A DNA stretch of 58,246 nt, taken from NCBI GenBank assembly GCA_964478425.1, contig CAYZIB010000007.1:1-58246 (forward strand), in the 5' to 3' direction. Of this stretch, positions 26,380-34,587 are shown in pieces; the first letter of the stretch is position 1; each line of letters starts with the position of its first letter. The stretch comes from CAYZIB01 sp964478425 (GTDB lineage Bacteria > Bacillota_I > Bacilli_A > Acholeplasmatales > WRBM01). A model generated the notes under the pieces. That model worked only from the letters and a program-made list of their open reading frames with translations, was not told the DNA's origin and searched no databases. Both the position numbers and the translations under genes were made by a program.

Positions 26380-26899
26380 TGCAACTAAGTACATATATGT
26401 TGCAATTGGTACAGATGAAAAGTTAATTGATTATAAATTAGAATGTGGCATTAAAAATCATAGTACAAGAGTATTAGTATTAATTGATGAATTATTAAAA
26501 GAAAATAATTTAACAAAAAATGATTTAACATGTTTAATCTGTGGTATTGGTCCTGGTAGTTATACAGGAGAAAGAGTAAGTTGCGGAGTTTTAAAAACGA
26601 TGTCTTATGTTTTAAATATTCCATTAAAAAAAATAAGTACCTTATTTTTAATGCAAAGTGGTTATAGTGGAAAAAATAAAGTAATGATTGATGCTAGAAG
26701 AGATAATTATTTTAGTGCAATATATGAAAATAATGAGGTTATATTAGAAGAAAAATTAAGAAATATAGAAGAATTAAATAATTTAGATGGAAAAGTTATT
26801 TTAGAAGATGATTATAAAGTAGATTATTTGAGCGTTATAAAAAATGCTACAACTGTTGATGATGTATTTTTATTAGAACCAAATTATTTAAAAGATTAG
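26360..26899 (+). CDS. tsaB: TsaB, scaffold subunit of t6A synthesis
   Basis: 179 residues, ASKHA fold but shorter than the usual 220-plus: the C-terminal part is reduced. MNLILDSATKYIYVAI and CLICGIGPGSYTGERVSCGVLKTMSYVLNIPLKKISTL match TsaB. TsaB binds TsaD and TsaE; the catalytic metal site is absent in this family. Gene order tsaE-tsaB-rimI-tsaD is the common Firmicute arrangement and supports the call. Confidence 0.93.
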   Translation: MNLILDSATKYIYVAIGTDEKLIDYKLECGIKNHSTRVLVLIDELLKENNLTKNDLTCLICGIGPGSYTGERVSCGVLKTMSYVLNIPLKKISTLFLMQSGYSGKNKVMIDARRDNYFSAIYENNEVILEEKLRNIEELNNLDGKVILEDDYKVDYLSVIKNATTVDDVFLLEPNYLKD

Positions 26900-26907
26900 G
26901 GGATAAA

Positions 26908-27345
26908 ATGACAAGAATAAGAAAAATGAATGTTTTTGATATTGAAGAAGTTGTAAAACAAGAGTTAAGAGTATTTAATAGCACATTAGGTTTTCAAATG
27001 TTATATAATGAATTAACCACTAATAAATTTGCTAAATATTTTATTTTAGAAGAAGATGATTTTATAATTGGATATATCGGAACATGGATGGCAAGTCCTA
27101 ATGGGCAAATTATAAATTTTTATATTATTCCTGAATATCAAGGAAAAGGATATGGGAAATTATTTTTAAGTAATATATTAGAAGAATTTAAAATTAATAA
27201 TATTGAAGTTATTAGTTTAGAAGTAAGATTATCAAATATTAGAGCACAAAATTTATATGAAAAATTAGGTTTTAAAAAAGGATTAATTAGAAAAAATTAT
27301 TATCCTGATAATGAAGATGCGATAATAATGATTAAGTACAATTAG
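26908..27345 (+). CDS. rimI: RimI-type ribosomal protein N-acetyltransferase
   Basis: 145 residues, a GNAT fold. Acetyl-CoA motif A is IIPEYQGKGYGKLFLSNIL, followed by LEVRLSNIRAQNLYEKLGFKKGLIRKNYYP, a very characteristic RimI end. In other bacteria RimI acetylates the N terminus of ribosomal protein S18. AGGGGATAAA leads into ATG 26908. Placement between tsaB and tsaD is conserved in many genomes. Confidence 0.92.
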   Translation: MTRIRKMNVFDIEEVVKQELRVFNSTLGFQMLYNELTTNKFAKYFILEEDDFIIGYIGTWMASPNGQIINFYIIPEYQGKGYGKLFLSNILEEFKINNIEVISLEVRLSNIRAQNLYEKLGFKKGLIRKNYYPDNEDAIIMIKYN

Positions 27346-27355
27346 GAGTGGTTTT

Positions 27356-28339
27356 ATGATTATTTTAGCAATTGAATCATCATGTGATGAAACAAGTATT
27401 GCAGTTTTAAAAGATGGAAAATTATTAAGTAATGTTGTGCACACTCAGATTAAAACTCATGAAAAATTTGGTGGTGTAGTTCCTGAAATTGCAAGTAGAG
27501 AACATGTATCATTAATAACATTAGTATTAGATAAAGCTATTAAAGATGCAAATATTAAATTAGAGGATATTGATTATATAGCAGTTACTGAAGGACCAGG
27601 TTTAGTTGGTTCATTATTAGTAGGAATAAATGTAGCATCTACATTAGCTTTTTGCTTAGATAAACCATTAATTGGTGTAAATCATATGGCAGGACATATA
27701 TATGCTAATTGGCTTGAAAATGATATTAAATTTCCTTTATTATGCTTAGTTATAAGTGGAGGTCATACTGAACTTGTATTAATGGAAGATCATTTAAATT
27801 TTAAGGTTTTAGGTGAAACTTTAGATGATGCAGTAGGAGAAGCATATGATAAAGTAGCAAGAGTTATTAATATTGGTTATCCAGGTGGTCCTATTGTTGA
27901 TAAATATGCTCATTTGGGGAAAGAACATTATAAATTACCTAAAGTTTATTTAAATAAGAATGAATATAATTTTAGTTTTTCGGGATTAAAAAGTGCAGTA
28001 ATTAATTTAGCTCATAATTTAAAACAAAGAAATGAAGAAGTTGATGCATATGATTTATGTTATGCATTTCAAAATAGTGTTACAGATGTTTTAGTTAATA
28101 AAACAATTAATGCAATGAATGAATTTAATGTTAAAAATGTACTTCTTGCAGGAGGAGTTGCAGCAAATCAAGGTTTAAGGGATAAATTTAAAGAAAAAAA
28201 TATTAATATTATTTATCCTAGTATTAAATATTGTACAGATAATGCTGCAATGATTGCAATGTGTGCATATTATCAAGTATTAAATAATATTGGTAAAAGG
28301 GATATAAGTATGAATGCAAATCCATCTTTAGATTTATAG
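27356..28339 (+). CDS. tsaD: TsaD, catalytic subunit for tRNA t6A37
   Basis: 327 residues. ILAIESSCDETSIAVL at the N terminus, metal-binding HMAGHIYANW, VISGGHTELVLM, LGETLDDAVGEAYDKVARV and LAGGVAANQGLRDKF are all TsaD (Kae1) hallmarks. It transfers threonylcarbamoyl from TC-AMP to A37 of ANN-decoding tRNAs. AGGAGTGG precedes ATG 27356. The TC-AMP synthase (TsaC/YwlC) is not in this window. Confidence 0.97.
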   Translation: MIILAIESSCDETSIAVLKDGKLLSNVVHTQIKTHEKFGGVVPEIASREHVSLITLVLDKAIKDANIKLEDIDYIAVTEGPGLVGSLLVGINVASTLAFCLDKPLIGVNHMAGHIYANWLENDIKFPLLCLVISGGHTELVLMEDHLNFKVLGETLDDAVGEAYDKVARVINIGYPGGPIVDKYAHLGKEHYKLPKVYLNKNEYNFSFSGLKSAVINLAHNLKQRNEEVDAYDLCYAFQNSVTDVLVNKTINAMNEFNVKNVLLAGGVAANQGLRDKFKEKNINIIYPSIKYCTDNAAMIAMCAYYQVLNNIGKRDISMNANPSLDL

Positions 28340-28350
28340 AGGTGAAATAA

Positions 28351-29847
28351 ATGTTTAAATTTTTGTTTAAATTATTATTATTAATAATAGTTATTTTAGG
28401 TGTATTCTTAGCTTTAATTTATAAAAAAGATACTAATAGTGTTATAGTAAACGAAATTGATATTAAAAATTATTTTTGTGATAATTTAAATTCTGAATTA
28501 GATTTAGTTAGTAATAATCAAAAAAATGACGTTGAAATTGTTATTGATGAAAACATTTTAACTGATATTTTAAATAATGCTTTTAATCAGATCAGATTTA
28601 ATGATGAATATTTTAGTTTTAATAAAATATATGCTAAAATTGATAATGAAATTATAAGATTATTTGTTGAAAGTAAAACTAATAAATATATATCTTTTTA
28701 TACAGTGCTTAATTTAAATATGAAATTAGATATTGATAATAATTTGAATTTAAAATTAGAATATGAAACATCTAAATTAGGACATATTTCTTTAAATAAA
28801 AGTTTTTTAAAAAAAATATTATCTTATACAAAAATTGAAAATGAATATTTTAATTTAAATGAATTAATATTAAATCTAAATTTATATGATTATTTAAAAG
28901 ATTATATTAATGCTGAATATATGAATATTATTAAGGATTTAAATTTATTATCATTTAATGTTAATAATAATATTTGTATTAAACTAAATGTAAGTAATAT
29001 AGAAGATGAAACATGCAATTTAAAGCCATATTTAAATAATGCATTTGAATATCAAAGTAATTTTAAAAATCAGGTTGTAAAGTATTTGATTAGTAATTTA
29101 AAAGATAAAACATATTTTGAATTTGATGAAATAGAGTTTAATCAACTTTTATATTTTGAATTATTTGATAAATTAGAGTATAATAAAAATATTGATATTA
29201 ATGGCATTAATCATAAATTCATGCTTTATAGTATTGATTTTGATTTTTATAGTGATTATCAGATAATTAATTTAATTTTTAAATTTGATAATATTAAGAT
29301 TTTAATTAGAATGAATTCAAATTTAAAAACATTTAAAATAGATGATATAAATTATTTAGGTTTTGAATTTAATAAAATTATAATTAAAGATAAAAACATT
29401 GATATTAACACATTTAATAAATTATTTAACAATTTTGAATCAGATATTTTTAAAATAGATAATAATATGTTATATTTTAGTTATGAGACATTAGAAGATT
29501 TAATTTCAAATGACGTATCTATTTTAAATATTATGTATAAAGATGCTAAAATTATTTTAGATTTAAAATATGCTGATTCATTAATTCTTGATGATTTAAC
29601 ATCGATTATAAAAGATGAATTGATTAATTTTGAAATAAATATTAATGATGATTCTTTTAATGAATCATTAAATAATTTAAAACAATCAATTGATTCTAAT
29701 ATAAATATAAATGAATCTATTGATGAATTTATATTAGAACTTGATAAATTAGAAAATAATAAAAAAGAAGAAGTAATTAATGAATTATTTAATAATTTAG
29801 ATGAAGATAAATTGAATAGTTTATTTAGTAATTTAGGAGGAAAATAA
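28351..29847 (+). CDS. Membrane-anchored protein of unknown function
   Basis: 498 residues. One N-terminal membrane helix (about 4-24), then a soluble, presumably extracellular part very rich in Asn, Asp, Ile and Leu with alternating hydrophobic residues, suggesting repeated beta strands. Similar blocks recur (DENILTDILNNAFNQIRF; SYETLEDLISNDVSILNI; YFSFNKIYAKIDNEIIRL; YKDAKIILDLKY). The last 80 residues are helical and charged (LDKLENNKKEEVINELFNNL). I do not recognise the family and see no catalytic motif. It is between tsaD (11-base gap) and glnS, whose ribosome site lies in its last codons, so it is cotranscribed with both. Confidence 0.6.
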   Translation: MFKFLFKLLLLIIVILGVFLALIYKKDTNSVIVNEIDIKNYFCDNLNSELDLVSNNQKNDVEIVIDENILTDILNNAFNQIRFNDEYFSFNKIYAKIDNEIIRLFVESKTNKYISFYTVLNLNMKLDIDNNLNLKLEYETSKLGHISLNKSFLKKILSYTKIENEYFNLNELILNLNLYDYLKDYINAEYMNIIKDLNLLSFNVNNNICIKLNVSNIEDETCNLKPYLNNAFEYQSNFKNQVVKYLISNLKDKTYFEFDEIEFNQLLYFELFDKLEYNKNIDINGINHKFMLYSIDFDFYSDYQIINLIFKFDNIKILIRMNSNLKTFKIDDINYLGFEFNKIIIKDKNIDINTFNKLFNNFESDIFKIDNNMLYFSYETLEDLISNDVSILNIMYKDAKIILDLKYADSLILDDLTSIIKDELINFEININDDSFNESLNNLKQSIDSNININESIDEFILELDKLENNKKEEVINELFNNLDEDKLNSLFSNLGGK

Positions 29848-29848
29848 A

Positions 29849-31483
29849 ATGGACTCAAATTTTATAAAAACAATAATGGAACAAGATTTAAAAAATGGTA
29901 AAGTTGAAAAAATAATAACTCGTTTTCCACCAGAACCTAACGCATATTTACATATTGGACATGCAAGAGCAATTATAACAAATTTTGAATTAGCTAAAGA
30001 TTTTAATGGATATACAAATTTAAGATTTGATGATACAAATCCAGTTAAAGAAGATAAAGAGTTTGTTGATGGAATAATTTCTGATATAAAATGGTTAGGA
30101 TATGAACCTAAAAATGTTTATTACGGTAGCGATTATTTTGAAAGAACTTTTGAAAAAGCAATTTTATTAATTAAAAAAGGATTAGCGTATGTTGATGATT
30201 TATCTCCAAGTGAAGTTTCAAAATATCGTGGAACACTAACAACACCAGGAATTGATTCTCCTTATCGAAATAGAAGTGTTAGTGAAAATTTAAAATTATT
30301 TATGGAAATGAAAGATGGGAAATATCAAAATGGTGAAAAAATATTAAGAGCTAAAATTGATATGGCAAGTCCTAATATAAATATGAGAGATCCTGCATTA
30401 TATCGTATAATTCATATTAATCATCATAAAACTGGAAATAAATGGTGTATTTATCCAATGTATGATTTTGCTCACCCATTACAAGATTCATTTGAAGGAA
30501 TTACTCATTCATTATGTTCATTAGAATATGATAATCACCGTCCTTTATATGATTGGGTAATAGAAAATTGTGAATGTGAACATATTTCCCATCAATATGA
30601 ATTTGGAAGATTAAATATAAGTAATACAATTATGTCAAAAAGATATTTAAAAGAATTAGTTGATAAAAAAATTGTAAGTGATTATGATGATCCTAGAATG
30701 CCTACTTTAGTTGGTTTAAGAAGAAGAGGAGTTACAGCTAATGCTATAAAGAATTTTATTCTTTCTGCAGGATTATCAAGAGTTAATTCAACTATTGAAT
30801 CAGAAATGCTTGAAGAAGCTATTAGAAATGATTTGAAATTAAAAGTAGCAAGAAAAATGGGAGTTATAAAACCATTAAAGGTTACAATAACTAATTATCC
30901 TGATAATGAAATTGAATATTTAGAAGTAGAAAATAATTCAGAATGTGAAGACTTAGGGAAAAGAAAAATTGCTTTTTCAAAACATTTATATATTGAACAA
31001 GATGATTTTGTTTTAGAAAAACCAAATAAAAAATGGAAGAGATTAGCATTAGGATTAGAAGTCAGATTATATGGAGCATATTTTATAAAATGTAATGATG
31101 TTGTTAGAGATAATAATGGTAATATTGTTGAATTATTATGTACATATGATCCTATTACAAAAAGTAATACAGGATTTAATGAAAGAAAGCCTAATGGCAC
31201 AATTCATTTTGTTGAAGCCACAACTTCATTAAATGCAGAATTTAGAATTATTCACTCATTATTATTACCTGATAGTGATGAAAATTTAGAATTAACTGAA
31301 AGAATTAATCCAAATAGTTTAGAAGTACATCATGGATTTGTTGAAAAATCTTTTAGCGATGCTAAAGTTTCTGATTCATTCCAATTATTAAGAAATGGAT
31401 ATTATACAGTTGATAAAGATTCAACACCAAGTCTTATTGTATTAAATGAAACAGCATCATTAAAATCTTCTTTTAATAAATAA
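29849..31483 (+). CDS. glnS: Glutaminyl-tRNA synthetase
   Basis: 544 residues. Class I motifs: HIGH at 35-38 in PPEPNAYLHIGHARA and IMSKRYL as the KMSKS loop. LRFDDTNPVKED, SPYRNRSVSENLKLF, LRAKIDMASPNINMRDPALYRI and CSLEYDNHRPLYDW are GlnRS rather than GluRS signatures. The C-terminal half is the two-barrel anticodon-binding region. It charges tRNA-Gln directly, so the GatCAB route is not needed for Gln in this organism. Most Bacilli lack GlnRS, which is a lineage clue. AGGAGG lies just before ATG 29849 inside the previous gene's last codons. Confidence 0.96.
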   Translation: MDSNFIKTIMEQDLKNGKVEKIITRFPPEPNAYLHIGHARAIITNFELAKDFNGYTNLRFDDTNPVKEDKEFVDGIISDIKWLGYEPKNVYYGSDYFERTFEKAILLIKKGLAYVDDLSPSEVSKYRGTLTTPGIDSPYRNRSVSENLKLFMEMKDGKYQNGEKILRAKIDMASPNINMRDPALYRIIHINHHKTGNKWCIYPMYDFAHPLQDSFEGITHSLCSLEYDNHRPLYDWVIENCECEHISHQYEFGRLNISNTIMSKRYLKELVDKKIVSDYDDPRMPTLVGLRRRGVTANAIKNFILSAGLSRVNSTIESEMLEEAIRNDLKLKVARKMGVIKPLKVTITNYPDNEIEYLEVENNSECEDLGKRKIAFSKHLYIEQDDFVLEKPNKKWKRLALGLEVRLYGAYFIKCNDVVRDNNGNIVELLCTYDPITKSNTGFNERKPNGTIHFVEATTSLNAEFRIIHSLLLPDSDENLELTERINPNSLEVHHGFVEKSFSDAKVSDSFQLLRNGYYTVDKDSTPSLIVLNETASLKSSFNK

Positions 31484-31511
31484 AAATACTTATTAAAAAG
31501 TATTTTTTTTT
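31483..31511 (+). terminator. Terminator of glnS
   Basis: AAAATACTT (31483-31491) pairs with AAGTATTTT (31498-31506), T-run to 31511. Confidence 0.8.
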
Positions 31512-31517
31512 GAATAA

Positions 31518-31545
31518 AAAAAGTTTACCAAGCGGTAAACTTTTT
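31518..31545 (-). terminator. Terminator of the large lipoprotein operon
   Basis: A perfect 12-pair stem, AAAAAGTTTACC with GGTAAACTTTTT, loop AAGC. On the minus strand it ends in a T-run; it lies 15 bases after the stop of the 31561 gene. It could also back up the glnS terminator on the plus strand. Confidence 0.85.
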
Positions 31546-31560
31546 AATATATTATAATAA

Positions 31561-34500
31561 TTATTTACTTAATTCACGAGCTAGTTTAGGTGAGAATAAT
31601 GAAACCCAATTGCTGTATGGATTATTTTTATTTTCAGCACCAAAATAACTATATGAATCTAAATTTCTAATGTTAATTTGAAGTAATTCTAAGTAATTAT
31701 TATAAGTAGTATCATCAAATGATCCAAGAGAATCAATATAATTATATAATAATAACATTTTATTGTTTGTTCCTACATATATATCATAAATTGGATCAAA
31801 ATATGTTTCCATAGCTGTAATTAATGCTTGTGGCATATTTTCAATTCCATCAGAATAATTAACTTCATAGAAGAATAATTTTATTTGTTCTGCAGAAGCA
31901 TATTCTAAATCGTTATAAATTGAAATATTTTTACCATCATAAATAATATTACTATATGAATTATTTTTATCATCTTGTTCTTGATATTTAAAACTTGAAT
32001 TTAATGTTTGACTTGTAACATATAATAATCTTAAACCATTTTCATCTAAGATACTATTATTAATATCATCAAGTAATTGATCACCAATTACATCTTTATT
32101 TAAATTGTAATTGTTAACTAATTTATAAACATTTGCGATAAATTCATTTGTATATGTTCCAGGAGTATTTAAAGTTTGGTTTGTAACATCACCAATAGAT
32201 TCTGTTTTAATTAATAAACCATCTTTTTTGTATTTCCACCAAGTACATGCTGCTTGAGTTTCACTTGATAAATCTTCTTTACAAATGTTTGAGTTACCAC
32301 TTGATACTCTTGGATCAATTCTTGGAGCGTTATTATATTCTTTAATTAAACTTGATAAGTAATCACTATGACTTGAATTAGATTTACTAACTTTTTCTTG
32401 AATTAATTGAAGTAATTCTTGAGCTTCATTATTTAATGCAGCAAGATCACTTTCAGTTAATCCTAAATCTTTTAATCCATCTTCTAGGTTAGTTGGATTA
32501 TCAACTAATGTATCTTCATCTAAATCGTAATAGATTGTTAAGGCTGAAACATTGATTGTATAAGTTAAATCATAATATTTTTTAGCAATTTCAGCAAGTG
32601 AATTATAAATATAATCATCTTTTTTAGTATTTGCTTTTTCATTATCTAATAATTGATTATACATTAATTCACCTTGAGTTTCATAATCTTCATATAATAA
32701 TTCAGCTATTTTAGAAGGAATATAGAAATTTTCAATTGCTTCTTGGTTTGAATTTGCTTTAAAATAAATTTTTAAGAATGATTCTCTACCCATTGATGCT
32801 GGTAAACCATAATATGAGAAGTAGTCAGCACTAAAGTTTTGAATAATTATTTTAAATGTTTCTTTATATTCTTTAATATCTTCATCTGTAATTTCATCCA
32901 TGTATTTAGATTCTTTAAATAATTTGTTTGTTAATAGGTCAAATCCACAGATTGTTCCATATCTTGATTCTAAAATATTATAGAAATCTAAAACAGATAT
33001 TGTACTTGTAAATCCGTCATATGATATTTTTAAAACATCTGTTTTTGATGTATCATTTGATTTTTTGAAATCACTATTAGATAAAGAATATAATAATTCA
33101 ACTGTTGGATCATAGATTGTTAATGAAACTTCACTTAATAATTCAGTTTCTTTGTTTGTGATATATGATTCAGTAAAATCTTCTTTTTCTAATTCGCTTA
33201 TTACTTTTTCTTTATATGTAATTTCTTGAGCAACACCATCTTCATCTACATATTTATCTGTTAATTCTTTTTTAGTATGATCTTGTAATTTAAATGCTAA
33301 ATAATATTCATTTGTTCCTGTTGATTTAGGACTTGGTGTATATTGAATAATACTTGATGCGATTTCTTCTTTATCGATTGTTGCTGTTAATGTACCATAA
33401 ATGTAACTTCTAACAGTAGAACCATATTTTTCTAAGTCTTGGTATGAATATGTAAAACGATCATTATATTTTTCTAATAATAAATCTGTCATTTCGTTTA
33501 CTTTTTCAATTTCATCGATACCTTTTTGTTCTTTAATTAATTTTAAATCATTTACTAAATTTGAATCTAAAGCTTTATATCCGTAAACACCATTATAAAT
33601 GTTTATGAATTCAAATAAAACTTCAGAAGTAGTTAATTTAGGGTTTGAATATGAATCGTCAGTAGCACTTGATGAAACTTTTGGATTGAAGTTTGTTGTT
33701 TCTTCTTCATAATGTTGTTTCTTTTGTTCTGCTGTACATTCACCTTCACATTTTAATGCAGGAACTGGATACCAGAAGTTGTTATATTGATAAACACCAT
33801 CATATGTTAATCCACCTTCTCTAACAAAATTGTTAGCTGCAATTAATCTTAAAGCATTTTTAGCTTCACTTTCACTAGAAAATTTAATGATAATTACTTT
33901 GACATCACCTGTATTTTGATAATTTTCTTCAAAATATTCAGCGATATCATCATCTTCAATTTCATTATCTGATTCTTCTAAATCTTTTTGATATTCATCA
34001 AAAGCATATAACGTTTTAGCAAGTTCTAATTTGTATCTATCTAATACATCTTTATTGTTCATTACTGCTTCATATGTTGGTTCAACTTTTATACCATAAC
34101 TATAAATTGAATCAACAAATTGTTGTAATTTAGAAACTTGTGTTTCATATGCTAATTCTTCATATTCTTCATATGTTTTAACTTCAAATACTGCTGTTCT
34201 AACTAATTGATTTAAAGCTTCTTTATATGTTAAAGTTTCATCATGTGGAACAGTTTCATTTGTATTAAGTTTTTCATCGATTAAATCGATATATTTTTTA
34301 TAAGCAACTTTTTTCATTTCTTCTTTAACGATAGAAGGAGCATAGAATGTAAAGTCACTTCTTTGAACTAATAATGCTTCATATAACTCTTTTTTTGTTA
34401 TTTCAATTTTATCTCCATTTGTTTTAGTGTAAGTAAGATAAGTACCTTCTAAACCATTTTGAGGAGATTTTTTAGTTTTTGCACATGAGGAGATTAATAA

Positions 34501-34572
34501 TGAAATTAAAATGATTAAAACGATAATTCCAAAAATGATAGTTCCTCTAATCAAAAAATCTTTTTTCTTCAT
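31561..34572 (-). CDS. Giant lipoprotein, distantly PrsA/parvulin-like (paralogue A)
   Basis: 1003 residues. Hydrophobic signal with lipobox LISSC, lipidated Cys at residue 30. Residues about 55-190 resemble the helical SurA/PrsA chaperone arm. A stretch DDDIAEYFEENYQN followed by GDVKVIIIKFSSESEAKNALRLI is parvulin-like (the D-Y-Y-xx-H-I-L and EEA elements). A second such unit is suggested by VLDFYNILESRYG and EITDEDIKEYKETF near the middle. The protein ends with NNPYSNW. It shares many blocks along its full length with the 34588 protein, so the two arose by duplication. PrsA proteins are about 300 residues; this is three times longer. Folding of exported proteins is an inference. Confidence 0.7.
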   Translation of the reverse strand: MKKKDFLIRGTIIFGIIVLIILISLLISSCAKTKKSPQNGLEGTYLTYTKTNGDKIEITKKELYEALLVQRSDFTFYAPSIVKEEMKKVAYKKYIDLIDEKLNTNETVPHDETLTYKEALNQLVRTAVFEVKTYEEYEELAYETQVSKLQQFVDSIYSYGIKVEPTYEAVMNNKDVLDRYKLELAKTLYAFDEYQKDLEESDNEIEDDDIAEYFEENYQNTGDVKVIIIKFSSESEAKNALRLIAANNFVREGGLTYDGVYQYNNFWYPVPALKCEGECTAEQKKQHYEEETTNFNPKVSSSATDDSYSNPKLTTSEVLFEFINIYNGVYGYKALDSNLVNDLKLIKEQKGIDEIEKVNEMTDLLLEKYNDRFTYSYQDLEKYGSTVRSYIYGTLTATIDKEEIASSIIQYTPSPKSTGTNEYYLAFKLQDHTKKELTDKYVDEDGVAQEITYKEKVISELEKEDFTESYITNKETELLSEVSLTIYDPTVELLYSLSNSDFKKSNDTSKTDVLKISYDGFTSTISVLDFYNILESRYGTICGFDLLTNKLFKESKYMDEITDEDIKEYKETFKIIIQNFSADYFSYYGLPASMGRESFLKIYFKANSNQEAIENFYIPSKIAELLYEDYETQGELMYNQLLDNEKANTKKDDYIYNSLAEIAKKYYDLTYTINVSALTIYYDLDEDTLVDNPTNLEDGLKDLGLTESDLAALNNEAQELLQLIQEKVSKSNSSHSDYLSSLIKEYNNAPRIDPRVSSGNSNICKEDLSSETQAACTWWKYKKDGLLIKTESIGDVTNQTLNTPGTYTNEFIANVYKLVNNYNLNKDVIGDQLLDDINNSILDENGLRLLYVTSQTLNSSFKYQEQDDKNNSYSNIIYDGKNISIYNDLEYASAEQIKLFFYEVNYSDGIENMPQALITAMETYFDPIYDIYVGTNNKMLLLYNYIDSLGSFDDTTYNNYLELLQINIRNLDSYSYFGAENKNNPYSNWVSLFSPKLARELSK

Positions 34573-34587
34573 TTTGTAACCTCCTTA

